A stretch of DNA of 64,000 nucleotides, taken from Curtobacterium citreum. Lineage in GTDB: Bacteria; Actinomycetota; Actinomycetes; Actinomycetales; Microbacteriaceae. The notes beneath the pieces were generated by a model, which had not been told where the DNA came from, made no database searches, and worked only from the letters and a program-made list of their open reading frames with translations. The number at the start of each line of letters is the position of its first letter. The stretch's first letter is position 1. Position numbers and translations under genes: made by a program. This document shows positions 27,784-38,180 of the stretch, piece after piece. The stretch is taken from positions 1,674,001 through 1,738,000 of the forward strand of contig NZ_VFMQ01000001.1 of assembly GCF_006715175.1 (NCBI RefSeq), in the 5' to 3' direction.

Positions 27784-29364
27784 TCAGCGGGACAGGGCCC
27801 GCGCGGGGAACGTCTCGGCGACCCGCGACCGCACCTCGGCGACGACGGTCCGGCGCATACCGGGGGAGAAGAGTGCGTGGTCGCCGTCCGGGACCGCGAC
27901 GACGGTCAGCCGGGCGCCCCACCGACGGACCGCACGGCGACCGCCGAACCGGTCGAAGACCGCGAGGTCCTCCGGGGTGGCGACGACCACGACGTCGGTC
28001 CCGCGGTCGAGCACGGGTCCGAGGTGGCCGACCACGCTGCCCAGGGCACCCCGACGAGCGATGCGGTCACGGAGACCGGCCGGGACCCAGCGGTTGTAGG
28101 GACCACGCAGCCAGCGGCGCAGCGGGGAGGCGTCCGCGACCCCCTGCGCGGTCTCGGCGTACGACCCCGGCGCGGCCGGGGTGCGGCGGTAGTCGTTCGG
28201 GCTGATCTCGACGACGAGCCGCGGGTGCTCCTCGACCGCCCGGCCGGCGAGCCAGGCGCCGGCGCACATCCCGACGATCGCCAGTCGTTCGGCGGGCACG
28301 CGCAACGCGGCCACGACGGCTCGCTGGTCGTCCAGCCACTCCTGGGCGAACAGGAACGCCTGCTCGTCCGCGTGCACCGGTGAGCTCTCGCCCGTGCCAC
28401 GGCGGTCGACCCGGACCACCCGGACGCCGTCGCGGGCCAGGGTCCGGGCGAGGTCGACCTGGTAGTCGGTGGCGCCCGTGCGGTGTTCGGCACCGCCGTT
28501 GTGCAGGACGACGACGGGGGCGTCCTCGTCCTGCGCCGACGACACCGTCTCGACGGCGAACAGCCCGTGTGGGCCGATCCGGAGGATGCGCTCGGCGACG
28601 CGGTCGTCGACGTCGAGGACCTCGTCGAGCGCCGGTGCCGTGGTCGGCGTCGCGACCGCGGGTGCCCAGGCGTCCAGCCGGTCGACGATCCTGGCGACCG
28701 CTGCCCCGGGGATCCGCGCGTCGATGCTCGTGCCGTCGAGCAGCTCCGCGGTGCCCGGGACCTCGAGCACCTCGGCCGACCCGAGGGCCCGGGGCGCGCG
28801 GGAGCCCGGCCGGACGACCGCGATCGTCGGACCGCTCCGCGCCGGGTAGGTCAGTGCCTCGACGACTGCGACCTCGGCCGGCGGGAGGTCGATGCCGACG
28901 AGCGACTCGACCCCGTCCACCGTGAGTGCGCCGCTGACCGACACGGCCGCGAGGGCACGCTGGCCCCGGAGCCATGCTCGGCCGGATGCCGGGGCGTCCC
29001 AGACGACGAGCGCGTCGTCGTCCGTCGCGGCGGCCGCCGCGACGAGCGCGGCCGACGCCAGTCCCACGAAGGCGATGCGCTCGACGCCCGCGCGGCGGAG
29101 CAGCGCCGCCGCGCACCGGGCGGAACGCACCTGCGCGTCCGGAGCCGCGTCGTCGGCGGAGTCGCCACGTCCGGACGGGTCGTAGCGCACCGAGGCCACG
29201 CCACGATCCTCCAGGCCGTCCGCCAGCAGGCGGAGCGTGCGGTACGCGATCACGCCCTCCTGGCCGAGCGGCGGGCAGAGGACGACGCCAGCGCGCGCGG
29301 CGTCGGGGAGCTGGACGGCGACCCGCATCGCGGGGCGACCGGACCAGCCGTGGTGCGTGCTCAC
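27784..29364 (-). CDS. Two-domain alpha/beta hydrolase of the amino acid:carrier protein cluster
   Basis: 526 aa with two tandem alpha/beta-hydrolase-like halves. The first (to about residue 240) has LCPPLGQEG and RYDPSGRGDS, but its nucleophile elbow reads FVGLASAAL. The second has VLHNGGAEHR, VDRRGTGESS and an elbow VGMCAGAW, in which Cys replaces the usual Ser (G-x-C-x-G), then a late GDHALFSPG with the catalytic His. The first half is probably degenerate and the second may use Cys. It overlaps the ligase gene by 4 nt and is the last gene of the cluster, so release or transfer of the carrier-bound product is likely (inference). Confidence 0.8.
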   Translation of the reverse strand: MSTHHGWSGRPAMRVAVQLPDAARAGVVLCPPLGQEGVIAYRTLRLLADGLEDRGVASVRYDPSGRGDSADDAAPDAQVRSARCAAALLRRAGVERIAFVGLASAALVAAAAATDDDALVVWDAPASGRAWLRGQRALAAVSVSGALTVDGVESLVGIDLPPAEVAVVEALTYPARSGPTIAVVRPGSRAPRALGSAEVLEVPGTAELLDGTSIDARIPGAAVARIVDRLDAWAPAVATPTTAPALDEVLDVDDRVAERILRIGPHGLFAVETVSSAQDEDAPVVVLHNGGAEHRTGATDYQVDLARTLARDGVRVVRVDRRGTGESSPVHADEQAFLFAQEWLDDQRAVVAALRVPAERLAIVGMCAGAWLAGRAVEEHPRLVVEISPNDYRRTPAAPGSYAETAQGVADASPLRRWLRGPYNRWVPAGLRDRIARRGALGSVVGHLGPVLDRGTDVVVVATPEDLAVFDRFGGRRAVRRWGARLTVVAVPDGDHALFSPGMRRTVVAEVRSRVAETFPARALSR

Positions 29365-30323
29365 AGGCCGAGGGCCGCGCGGACGTCGCCGTCCCAGCGG
29401 TCCGGGGCGGTGCCGTGCAGCGCGAACAGGGCGATCGTGATGCGCTCGAGGCCGAAGGCCAGGCAGGCGCTGTGCGCGACCGCGCCGTCCTCGGTGCGGA
29501 GGCCGAACGACGTGCCGAAGTGGTCCTCGTGCAGGTTCGCCGAGCTGATCGCCGTCTCGGGCAGGTCCGGGCCGTAGACGTGCGTGACGAACTCGAACTT
29601 GAGCGACTGCTCGACCTGGTTGCGGGCGAGGACCTGCCCCACCCGTCCGAAGAACGGGTCGTTCGCGGGGACGACGTCGATGCCGAGACCGAAGGACTCG
29701 AGCAGCGCGCGCATGCCGGGGATGCGGTCGTCGCGGTGCGCCCGGGCGGACGCCGGGGTGCCGACGTGCACGAACTCGTGCATGTGGAAGGCCTGCAGCC
29801 GCATGGGGTCGAGGGATGGTTCGCGGCGGAACGAGTCGCCGAGGACGTCGAGGTTCCGGCCGCCGGCGGGCACGACGTCGCCGATCAGCCCGTAGACGGG
29901 GTGGCAGACCGCCGGGGTCAGCATGAGGTCGGCGGGCTCGAGGAACGACTCCCAGCGCTCGCCGCGGTCGCGGGCCGCCAGGAGTGCGCGGTGGGCGCGG
30001 TCGTCGCCCGTGAAGCCGGACACGGCGGCGGCGAGGTCCGGGAAGGACGCGATGTAGTCGGTGCGCTCGAAGGCGGCGAGGGGCTCGACGGGCGGGAAGC
30101 GCAGGACGTCGGCGTCGAGGTCGGCCTGGCTCCGGACCGCCGCGGCGTCGACGGCGGCGTACACGCGCTCGAAGACGCCCGTGCGGCCGTAGAGCCCGGG
30201 GGAGCCGAGGTCGAGCAGGACCCCGTCGGCGAGCAGGCGTCCGCGGAGGTCGGCGCGCGCGGCGTCGAGCGCGGTGGGGGCCTGGTCGGTGTCGGGCTGG
30301 GTCGTGGGCTGGGTGATGGTCAC
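29361..30323 (-). CDS. Amino acid:[carrier protein] ligase (class II aaRS-like)
   Basis: 320 aa. This family resembles the catalytic core of atypical seryl-tRNA synthetases but lacks a tRNA-binding domain. It adenylates an amino acid, usually Gly or Ala in studied members from Bradyrhizobium and Agrobacterium, and loads it on the phosphopantetheine of a small carrier protein. The zinc ligands are visible: C140 (LTPAVCHPV), E183 (FHMHEFVHV) and C287 (AHSACLAFG), with motif 3 GLERITIALF. GTG 30323 overlaps the upstream dehydrogenase stop by 4 nt, and the gene overlaps the hydrolase by 4 nt. The carrier it loads is presumably encoded at 31597-31917. Confidence 0.9.
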   Translation of the reverse strand: MTITQPTTQPDTDQAPTALDAARADLRGRLLADGVLLDLGSPGLYGRTGVFERVYAAVDAAAVRSQADLDADVLRFPPVEPLAAFERTDYIASFPDLAAAVSGFTGDDRAHRALLAARDRGERWESFLEPADLMLTPAVCHPVYGLIGDVVPAGGRNLDVLGDSFRREPSLDPMRLQAFHMHEFVHVGTPASARAHRDDRIPGMRALLESFGLGIDVVPANDPFFGRVGQVLARNQVEQSLKFEFVTHVYGPDLPETAISSANLHEDHFGTSFGLRTEDGAVAHSACLAFGLERITIALFALHGTAPDRWDGDVRAALGL

Positions 30324-31600
30324 AGCAGTGCTCCCGTCATGAGGGCGAGGTCGGCGTCGGCGGCGAGGAGTCGGTCGTTGGCCACCATCACCGCGGCGCC
30401 GTGCGCGTCGCGGAGGTGGCGGCCGAGGCTGGTCTGGCCGCTCGCGGCGTACCCGGCGATCCCGACGATGCGGAGCGCCCGGGTGACGAGGTCGGTGGCG
30501 CGCTCGGAGGCGCCCACCTTGAGGGCGTTCGCGGCGAGGGCGTGGGCGGGCGACCCGAGGGTCTCCGGGTCGTCGGCGGCCTCGTCGAAGCGGTCGGCCG
30601 ACCGGCGTACGGTGTCGCCGAGCGCCTGCAGGTCGACGAGCAGCTCGGCGAGGCGGAGGGCGGACGGCGGGGTCGTGCCGAGCGAGGCGCGGGCCTGCTT
30701 CCGGACGGCGGCGCGGGCACGGTCGGCGGCGTCGGCGGCGATGCCGAGCCAGACCGAGGCCCAGAGGACGTGCGACACCGGCAGGACCGTCGTCGCGGAG
30801 ATCGTGGCGTAGTCCTCGGGGAGCACGAGGTCGGCGTCCGTGTCGGCGTCGAGCACCCAGCCGTGGCTGCAGGTCCCGCGGAGGCCGAGGGTGTCCCACG
30901 TCGACGTCTGCGTCAGCGTGGTGTCCGACGGCAGGCAGACGACGAGACGCTGGTCGGACGGTGCCGCGTCGGGGGAGCGGCGCGCGGTGACGAGGACCGC
31001 GTCGGCCTCGGTGGCGTAGGAGATCACCGGCGCGTCCTTGTGCAGGTGCACGCGGCCGTCAGCGGTGGTCTCGACGGCGCAGGTGCTGCGGCGGGTGTCG
31101 CCGCCGACGCCGCGCTCGGTGGTCGCGGACGCGACGAGCGCCCCGTCGCGGACGGCGTCGACCGTGCGGGCGATCCCGGCCGAGGGGCCGCCGTGCCGCC
31201 AGAGGGCCATCGCCTGGCCGTGGTGCATCGCGAACACCATGCCGGTGGCGGCGCACGAGCGGCCGAGGGTGGTCGCGATGCGGGAGAGTTCGGCGAGGGT
31301 CGCGCCCTCGCCACCGAGCCGGACGGGCACCGCGGCGGCGAGCAGGCCGTGCTCGCGCATCGCGGCGATGGCCTCGCGCGGGGGTCGGGCGTCCCGGTCG
31401 ACCTCGTCCGCGTGGCGGGCGGCGACCTCGGCGACCCGGGCAGCACGTTCGGCGAAGCGGTCCGAGGGAGCCGGAGCGTCCGCGACGGCCGGTGCCGGTG
31501 CGACCGCGGCGGCGGAAGCGGCCGAGGCGACCGGTGCGACCGCGGCGGCCGGGGCAGCCGGCCCCGACCCGGCGGGGCGGTCGAGCACGGGGGCGCTCAC
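30320..31600 (-). CDS. Acyl-CoA-dehydrogenase-like flavoprotein of the amino acid:carrier protein cluster
   Basis: 426 aa. The acyl-CoA dehydrogenase fold is shown by the N-terminal helical domain (AIAAMREHGLLAAAVPVRLGGEGATLAELS), a mid beta domain (APVISYATEADAVLVTARR) and the C-terminal helical bundle ending in GYAASGQTSLGRHLRDAHGAAVMVANDRLL. There is an Ala/Pro-rich N-terminal leader of about 45 residues. I see no clear catalytic Glu. In this context it probably oxidises the aminoacyl group on the carrier protein, as related enzymes do on prolyl carriers (inference). Overlaps both neighbours by 4 nt. Confidence 0.85.
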   Translation of the reverse strand: MSAPVLDRPAGSGPAAPAAAVAPVASAASAAAVAPAPAVADAPAPSDRFAERAARVAEVAARHADEVDRDARPPREAIAAMREHGLLAAAVPVRLGGEGATLAELSRIATTLGRSCAATGMVFAMHHGQAMALWRHGGPSAGIARTVDAVRDGALVASATTERGVGGDTRRSTCAVETTADGRVHLHKDAPVISYATEADAVLVTARRSPDAAPSDQRLVVCLPSDTTLTQTSTWDTLGLRGTCSHGWVLDADTDADLVLPEDYATISATTVLPVSHVLWASVWLGIAADAADRARAAVRKQARASLGTTPPSALRLAELLVDLQALGDTVRRSADRFDEAADDPETLGSPAHALAANALKVGASERATDLVTRALRIVGIAGYAASGQTSLGRHLRDAHGAAVMVANDRLLAADADLALMTGALL

Positions 31601-31917
31601 GCTGCCGCCCCCGTCGGGGTGCCGGCGCCGACGAGTGCCGTGGTGGCCGCGGCGACGAGGGCCTCGACCGTGGCGAAGGTGGAGCGGTGCAGCAGCGCGT
31701 CCGGGAACTCGGTGTCGAGGTCGTCCTCGATCGCGAGCATCACGGTCACCGATGCGTGCGAGGTCAGACCGAGCGTGTAGAGGTCCGCGATCGAGGCGAC
31801 GTCCCGGGCGTTCACGGCGAGCCGGCCGTGGTCCGCCAGGGCGCCGCGCACGACCTGCTCGACCTCGCTGGCGTCGGGTGCGACAGCGGTGGCGACGGGG
31901 TTCGGGTCCTGGTCCAT
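31597..31917 (-). CDS. Dedicated carrier protein of the amino acid:carrier protein ligase system
   Basis: 106 aa. The attachment serine is S53 in LYTLGLTSHASVTVMLAIE. The GL-T/S-S-H-A-S form, followed by an acidic helix and EFPDALL, matches carriers that partner amino acid:carrier protein ligases rather than fatty-acid ACP (DSL/DSI). An ATG 12 nt further upstream (31929) is possible, but 31917 has GGCGGG before it. The gene overlaps the dehydrogenase by 4 nt. It lies 103 nt after the phosphopantetheinyl transferase gene. Confidence 0.88.
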   Translation of the reverse strand: MDQDPNPVATAVAPDASEVEQVVRGALADHGRLAVNARDVASIADLYTLGLTSHASVTVMLAIEDDLDTEFPDALLHRSTFATVEALVAAATTALVGAGTPTGAAA

Positions 31918-32020
31918 GCCCGCCACCATAGGGACGACCGGGCCTCGGGAAGCCGCCGTGCGGGTGCGGGAAACCGCACGCCTCCGGGCCCGACCAGCCC
32001 CGACGCGGGACCGGCCGTCG

Positions 32021-32398
32021 TCAGCGCTGGGTCAGCGCGACCGCGGTCGCGACCGCGAGTCCCCGTTCGTGGGACAGCGACACCGCGATCGCACCGCAGC
32101 CGATGGCGTCCGCGAGCGCTGCGGCCCGGCCGGACAGCTCCACCGTGGGGGCGCCGTCCACGTCGAGCACGATCGCGACGTCGCGGAGCGGGACCGCCTC
32201 GTCGCGAGCGGGGCGGAGCAGCTTGAGCACCGCCTCCTTCCCGGCGAACCGGGCGGTGAGGCGTTCCGGGTCGTCCCCGGCGTCGGCACGTTCCCGGTCG
32301 GTGAAGACGCGGGACAGGTAGCGCTCGCCGTGTGCGGCGACGGCCGCGACGACGTCGTCGACGGCGGCGAGGTCGGTGCCGGTGCGGATGGCCATCAC
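32021..32398 (-). CDS. Holo-ACP synthase-type phosphopantetheinyl transferase
   Basis: 125 aa, AcpS size. It has the magnesium-binding GTDLA near the N-terminus, RFAGKEAVLKLL and the C-terminal VSLSHERGLA, the three usual AcpS signatures. It transfers 4'-phosphopantetheine from CoA to a carrier serine. Its position at the head of the amino acid:carrier protein cluster suggests it serves the carrier at 31597-31917. It could instead be the genome's general AcpS. Confidence 0.85.
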   Translation of the reverse strand: MMAIRTGTDLAAVDDVVAAVAAHGERYLSRVFTDRERADAGDDPERLTARFAGKEAVLKLLRPARDEAVPLRDVAIVLDVDGAPTVELSGRAAALADAIGCGAIAVSLSHERGLAVATAVALTQR

Positions 32399-32445
32399 GA
32401 TGCGAGCGTACGGCGTGGGGGCGCGCCCCTGGTCGTCCGCACGGC

Positions 32446-33060
32446 TCAGCGGTACTGCGGCGGCCAGTCGAACGGCTGCGGCAGGTGTGCGACCTGCCCA
32501 ATCCCGGTCACGGCGAGCACGATCTGCCGGCGGTCGGTCAGCGCGATCGAGCGCGGGTTGCCGAGGTACCGGTGGCCGTCGACCCAGACGGTGAGTTCAC
32601 CCCGCAGCCCGCCGACGTGCCCGGCGCCGAGCGACACGTCCCACTCGTCGAAGAACTGGCCGAGCGTGAACGTCCGTCGCTCGGGGGACTCGACGTGCAG
32701 GATGCCCGACGTGTCGTGGGTGTGCAGCTCCGCGGCGAACCGTTCACGGTCGGAGTGGCCGACGTTCGCCGGCACCGTCACCGGCACGTCGCCGTCCAGG
32801 ACGGTGAGGTGGGTGTGCACGTGCTCCGCCAGCGGCTCGCCCCACACGTCGTGCAGGCCCGCCGCGTCGGCTCGCGTCTGCAGGTCGGTGGGCGCCGGCC
32901 AGGGAGGCACGGTGCGGGTCGTCCCCGCCGCCGGCGCCGTGCAGACGGCCAGCAGCAGGACGGCGACCGCCGCGACGAGCGTCACGACGACGGCGCGGGG
33001 CGCCGTCGGCCGGGCGCCTCGGGCGCGGTCCCCGGCCCGGCCGGGTCGTGTGGTCGTCAC
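32446..33060 (-). CDS. Secreted or membrane-anchored His-rich protein, unknown function
   Basis: 204 aa. A basic N-terminus with a hydrophobic helix (AVVVTLVAAVAVLLLAVC, about residues 24-41) suggests export or anchoring. The mature part has two His clusters, EHVHTHLTVL and ELHTHDTSGILHVESPERR, then FTLGQFFDEWDVSLG. Similar unnamed actinobacterial proteins share the LHTHDTSG...FTLGQFF pattern. The His clusters could bind a metal (inference). GTG 33060 overlaps the aldo/keto reductase stop by 4 nt. Confidence 0.75.
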   Translation of the reverse strand: MTTTRPGRAGDRARGARPTAPRAVVVTLVAAVAVLLLAVCTAPAAGTTRTVPPWPAPTDLQTRADAAGLHDVWGEPLAEHVHTHLTVLDGDVPVTVPANVGHSDRERFAAELHTHDTSGILHVESPERRTFTLGQFFDEWDVSLGAGHVGGLRGELTVWVDGHRYLGNPRSIALTDRRQIVLAVTGIGQVAHLPQPFDWPPQYR

Positions 33061-34037
33061 CACCGGTCGTGCACGGCGGCGCGGAACCACCGGTCGTAGA
33101 GCTCGTGCACCGTGGCGTCGAGCCCCGGCACCTCGCCGAGGTCCGCCGCGCCGGCGTTCGAGCGGGCCTGCTCCGGGTTGCGCGCCCCGGGGATCGCTGC
33201 CGTGACACCCTCCTGCGCGATGATCCACGCGAGCGCGGCCTGCGGGACCGACATGCCCTCCGGGAGCGCCGCGGCGAAGGCCTGCGCGGCCTGCACCCCG
33301 TCGGCGAAGTCGACGCCGCTGAAGGTCTCGCCCTGGTCGAAGGCCTCGCCGTGCCGGTTGTAGTTGCGGTGGTCCTGCTCCGGGAAGGTCGTGTCCGTCG
33401 TGTACTTGCCGGAGAGCAGTCCCGACGCGAGCGGGACGCGGGCGAGGATGCCGACACCCGCTCCGCGCGCCGCGGGGAGCACCCGGTCCAGCGGCTTCAG
33501 GCGGAAGGCGTTGAGGATGACCTGCACGGTCGCCACGTTCGGTCGGGCGATCGCCGTGAGCGCCTGGTCGGCGGTCTCGACCGAGACACCGTAGGCGGCG
33601 ACGGACCCGTCGGCGACGAGGGCGTCGAGGGCGTCGTACACGGCGTCGTCCTCGTAGACGGGCGTCGGCGGGCAGTGCAGCTGGACCAGGTCGAGGGTGT
33701 CCTGCCGCAGGTTCCCCCGGGAGCGGTCGACCCACTCGCGGAAGTGCGCGGCGACGTAGTTCGACGGGACCTGCTCGGCACGGCGGCCCATCTTCGTCGT
33801 GACGGTCAGCGGGACGTCGGGGTGGTCCTGGCGCCAGGCGCCGATGAGCTGCTCGCTCCGCCCGTCGCCGTACACGTCGGCGGTGTCGAACAGGGTCACG
33901 CCGGCCTCGACGGAGGCGTCCATGACGGCGTTCGCGTCCTGCTCGCTGACGGGACCCCAGTCGCCGCCGAACTGCCAGGTGCCGAGACCGACGACGGACA
34001 CGGAGCGGCCGGTACGGCCGAGGGTGCGACTCTGCAT
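33057..34037 (-). CDS. Aldo/keto reductase
   Basis: 326-aa NADPH-dependent TIM-barrel oxidoreductase. Catalytic residues are visible in order: Asp in FDTADVYGDGRS (with Tyr), Lys in VTTKMG, and His in VQLHCPP. The N-terminus MQSRTLGRTGRSVSVVGLGTWQFGG is typical, which favours ATG 34037 over the upstream ATG 34058. Substrate unknown. Divergent from the APC permease. Confidence 0.92.
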   Translation of the reverse strand: MQSRTLGRTGRSVSVVGLGTWQFGGDWGPVSEQDANAVMDASVEAGVTLFDTADVYGDGRSEQLIGAWRQDHPDVPLTVTTKMGRRAEQVPSNYVAAHFREWVDRSRGNLRQDTLDLVQLHCPPTPVYEDDAVYDALDALVADGSVAAYGVSVETADQALTAIARPNVATVQVILNAFRLKPLDRVLPAARGAGVGILARVPLASGLLSGKYTTDTTFPEQDHRNYNRHGEAFDQGETFSGVDFADGVQAAQAFAAALPEGMSVPQAALAWIIAQEGVTAAIPGARNPEQARSNAGAADLGEVPGLDATVHELYDRWFRAAVHDRW

Positions 34038-34087
34038 GCTGCCGAGCGTAGCCACCACGACCTGCGCCGGTACGGCAGGATCGTGCC

Positions 34088-35353
34088 GTGAGCGGACCCG
34101 GACCCACGCGACCCGACGCCCTCGCCCGCCGCCTGACCCTGCCGGACGCCGTCCTGATCGGCCTGGGGTCGATGGTCGGCGCCGGGGTGTTCTCGGCGTT
34201 CGCGCCCGCCGCGGCCGCCGCGCACGGCTGGCTGCTGCTGAGCCTGGCGCTCGCCGGGTCCGTCGCGTTCTGCAACGCCACGTCGTCGGCGCAGCTCGCC
34301 GCCCAGTACCCGACCTCCGGCGGCGCGTACGTGTACGGACGGGAGCGGCTGGGCCCGTGGGCCGGGTACGCCGCGGGGTGGTGCTTCGTGATCGGGAAGA
34401 CCGCGAGCGCCGCCGCGATGGCGCTGACGTTCGCCACGTACGCCGCGCCGGGTCCGTGGACGAAGCCGGTCGCGGTGCTCGCGGTCGTCGCGCTCACCAC
34501 GGTGAACCTGCTCGGCGTCACGAGGACCGCCCTCGTCACCCGCGTCCTGGTGACCGTGTCGCTCGTCGCCCTGGCCGCCGTCGTGGTCGTGGGGCTGACG
34601 CACACCGCGCCGACGACCGCGCTCCCGGTGCCCCCTGCGGCACCGCTCGGTGTGCTGCAGGGCGCCGGGTTCCTGTTCTTCGCGTTCGCCGGGTACGCAC
34701 GCATCGCGACGATGGGCGAGGAGGTCGTCGACCCTGCGCGGACCATCCCGCGCGCCGTGACGCTCGCGCTCGGGGCGGCACTCGTCGTGTACGCGGTGGT
34801 CGCGGTGTCGACCCTGCACGCGCTCGGCCCGGTCGGGACGGCGGCGACGCCCGCACCGCTCGCGGCCGTCGCCGCACTCCCAGGCGGACCGTGGCCGGTC
34901 GTGGTGCGGGTGGGTGCCGCAGCGGCGTCGCTCGGGGCGCTGCTCGCGATCGTCGCGGGGATCGGCAGGACGAGCCTCGCGATGGCGCGGGGTGGCGACC
35001 TGCCCGGGTGGCTGTCGGCCGTGCACCCTCGGTGGCGCGTCCCGCACCGCGCGGAGGTGCTGCTCGGCGTCGTGGTCGCGGTGCTCGTGCTCGTCACGGA
35101 CCTGCGCGGTGCGATCGGGTTCTCGGCGTTCGGGGTCCTGCTCTACTACGCGGTCGCGAACGTCGCGGCGTGGACACAGGACCGTGCGCAGCGCCGGTAC
35201 CCGCGGGTCCTCGCAGCCGCCGGCGTCCTCGGGTGCGTCGTCCTCGTCGTGACGCTGCCCACCGCCTCGTTGGGCGCCGGGGCCGTCGTGCTCCTGCTCG
35301 GTCTCGTCCTGCGGGCGGTGCGCCTGCGCGTCCGGCCCCCGACCCCGCGCTGA
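34088..35353 (+). CDS. APC-superfamily amino acid permease
   Basis: 421 aa with about twelve hydrophobic segments. The first helix carries GLGSMVGAGVFSAFAPAA, the unwound substrate-binding motif of APC transporters, followed by the YPTSGGAYVYGRERLG signature. Likely imports or exchanges an amino acid or amine; specificity unknown. Starts at GTG 34088 in the divergent gap with the aldo/keto reductase. Confidence 0.92.
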   Translation: MSGPGPTRPDALARRLTLPDAVLIGLGSMVGAGVFSAFAPAAAAAHGWLLLSLALAGSVAFCNATSSAQLAAQYPTSGGAYVYGRERLGPWAGYAAGWCFVIGKTASAAAMALTFATYAAPGPWTKPVAVLAVVALTTVNLLGVTRTALVTRVLVTVSLVALAAVVVVGLTHTAPTTALPVPPAAPLGVLQGAGFLFFAFAGYARIATMGEEVVDPARTIPRAVTLALGAALVVYAVVAVSTLHALGPVGTAATPAPLAAVAALPGGPWPVVVRVGAAAASLGALLAIVAGIGRTSLAMARGGDLPGWLSAVHPRWRVPHRAEVLLGVVVAVLVLVTDLRGAIGFSAFGVLLYYAVANVAAWTQDRAQRRYPRVLAAAGVLGCVVLVVTLPTASLGAGAVVLLLGLVLRAVRLRVRPPTPR

Positions 35354-35419
35354 CCCGACCGACCACGCTGTCGCTGCACCTGCGGGGCGGCGGTGGGGCG
35401 TGCCTCCAGGCCGTCCTGG

Positions 35420-35989
35420 TCAGGGGACGGTGGTGACCCCGCGACGGAGGACCGCGCGCGCAGCGCGGGCCCGGGGGATCACCCAGAGCGCCGACCAGGC
35501 GCCGATGCCGACCCACAGGCCGACGAGCAGGACCGTCAGGACCGGTCCGTGCTGCGGCTCGGCCGACCACGTCATGAGGCTCCACAGGACGCAGAGGACG
35601 ATCTTGCTCCAGCCGGCGCCCTCGCGGTCCGCCTGTGCCTGCAGGAGCGGAACCCAGGTCTCGGCGGGGACGCCGGACGGAACAGCGCCGTCGGCGACCC
35701 ACCGCTGGGCACGGACGCTCTGCTCGTAGCCGCCGGCGGTGCGCCAGCTCCGGAGCTGCGACCACACGCCGATCCCGGCGCCGACCGCGCCGGCGGGGAC
35801 GCCGACCCCGACGAGCAGACCGGTGGTCGCGGCCGTCCACGACGACGCGAGGAGCACGGCGAGCACCCCGCCGAACGCGGCGCCCGCCACGGCGGCGCCG
35901 AGCAGCCGCAGCCGCCCGGCCTCGTCGACCACACCGACACCGTCCACGCGTGCGACCGTACCCCCGTCCGGTGCGGGAGCGCTGCGCAT
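35420..35989 (-). CDS. Membrane protein of unknown function
   Basis: About 189 aa with two membrane-spanning segments in the first half (LLGAAVAGAAFGGVLAVLLA and TGLLVGVGVPAGAVGAGIGVW) and two near the C-terminus (IVLCVLWSLMTW and VLTVLLVGLWVGIGAW). The soluble middle contains RSWRTAGGYEQSVRAQRWV. I recognise no family. The start is uncertain; ATG 35989 and 36001 are both possible. Divergent from the acyl-CoA synthetase at 36018. Confidence 0.65.
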   Translation of the reverse strand: MRSAPAPDGGTVARVDGVGVVDEAGRLRLLGAAVAGAAFGGVLAVLLASSWTAATTGLLVGVGVPAGAVGAGIGVWSQLRSWRTAGGYEQSVRAQRWVADGAVPSGVPAETWVPLLQAQADREGAGWSKIVLCVLWSLMTWSAEPQHGPVLTVLLVGLWVGIGAWSALWVIPRARAARAVLRRGVTTVP

Positions 35990-36017
35990 CCCCGCCCGCA
36001 TCGGGCATGATCGACCG

Positions 36018-37775
<1,758 letters not shown>

Positions 37776-37796
37776 GCCAGCCAGACCGGCGCGGCG

Positions 37797-37958
37797 TCAG
37801 ACCGCGCGGAAGAAGTCCCCGTACGACGGTTCCTGCGGCACGTCGCCGATGGTGCGGTGGTGCACGAGGGCGTCGATCTCGTCCGGGTGGCGCATGCCGC
37901 GGCGGTGCCACTCGTGCGGGTGGCGCTGGAGTTCGCTGAGTTCGCGGAGGTGGCCCAT
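37797..37958 (-). CDS. 53-aa microprotein (WHRRGM-HPDEI family), copy 1
   Basis: Soluble, charged 53-residue protein. It shares EWHRRGMxHPDEI and a C-terminal VPxEPxYGDFF with the gene at 41043-41204; both proteins are exactly 53 aa. I recognise no described family. It follows the 49-aa membrane peptide gene by 5 nt, so the two form one transcription unit. The conserved core is too long and too well kept to be chance. Function unknown; a partner or regulator of the membrane peptide is the simplest idea (inference). Confidence 0.75.
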   Translation of the reverse strand: MGHLRELSELQRHPHEWHRRGMRHPDEIDALVHHRTIGDVPQEPSYGDFFRAV

Positions 37959-37963
37959 CGTGC

Positions 37964-38113
37964 TCAGGCCCCCAGGGTGACGACGGTCACGGCGGCGGTG
38001 GCGACGGTCACGGCGACGATGCCGAGGCTCGTCGCGACGGCGGCGAGCAGGCGGCCCCTTGCTGCCTCGCGGACCTCGGAGAACTGCGAGTGCGTCGCGT
38101 CGATGGTGCTCAT
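37964..38113 (-). CDS. 49-aa single-helix membrane peptide, copy 1
   Basis: 49 residues: a polar N-terminal half (MSTIDATHSQFSEVREAARG) and one membrane helix rich in Ala, Val and Thr to the C-terminus. GGAAGG lies 7 nt before ATG 38113. An in-frame ATG at 38167 exists and is the one spaced 13 nt from the palindrome, so a 67-aa form is possible. Matches the layout of the 48-aa gene at 40900-41046. Confidence 0.65.
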   Translation of the reverse strand: MSTIDATHSQFSEVREAARGRLLAAVATSLGIVAVTVATAAVTVVTLGA

Positions 38114-38180
38114 GGCCGGCCCTTCCGTGTCGTCGGAGACCACCGTCTCGGTGGCTGGGTCCAGCATGCGCTGGTTTCTC

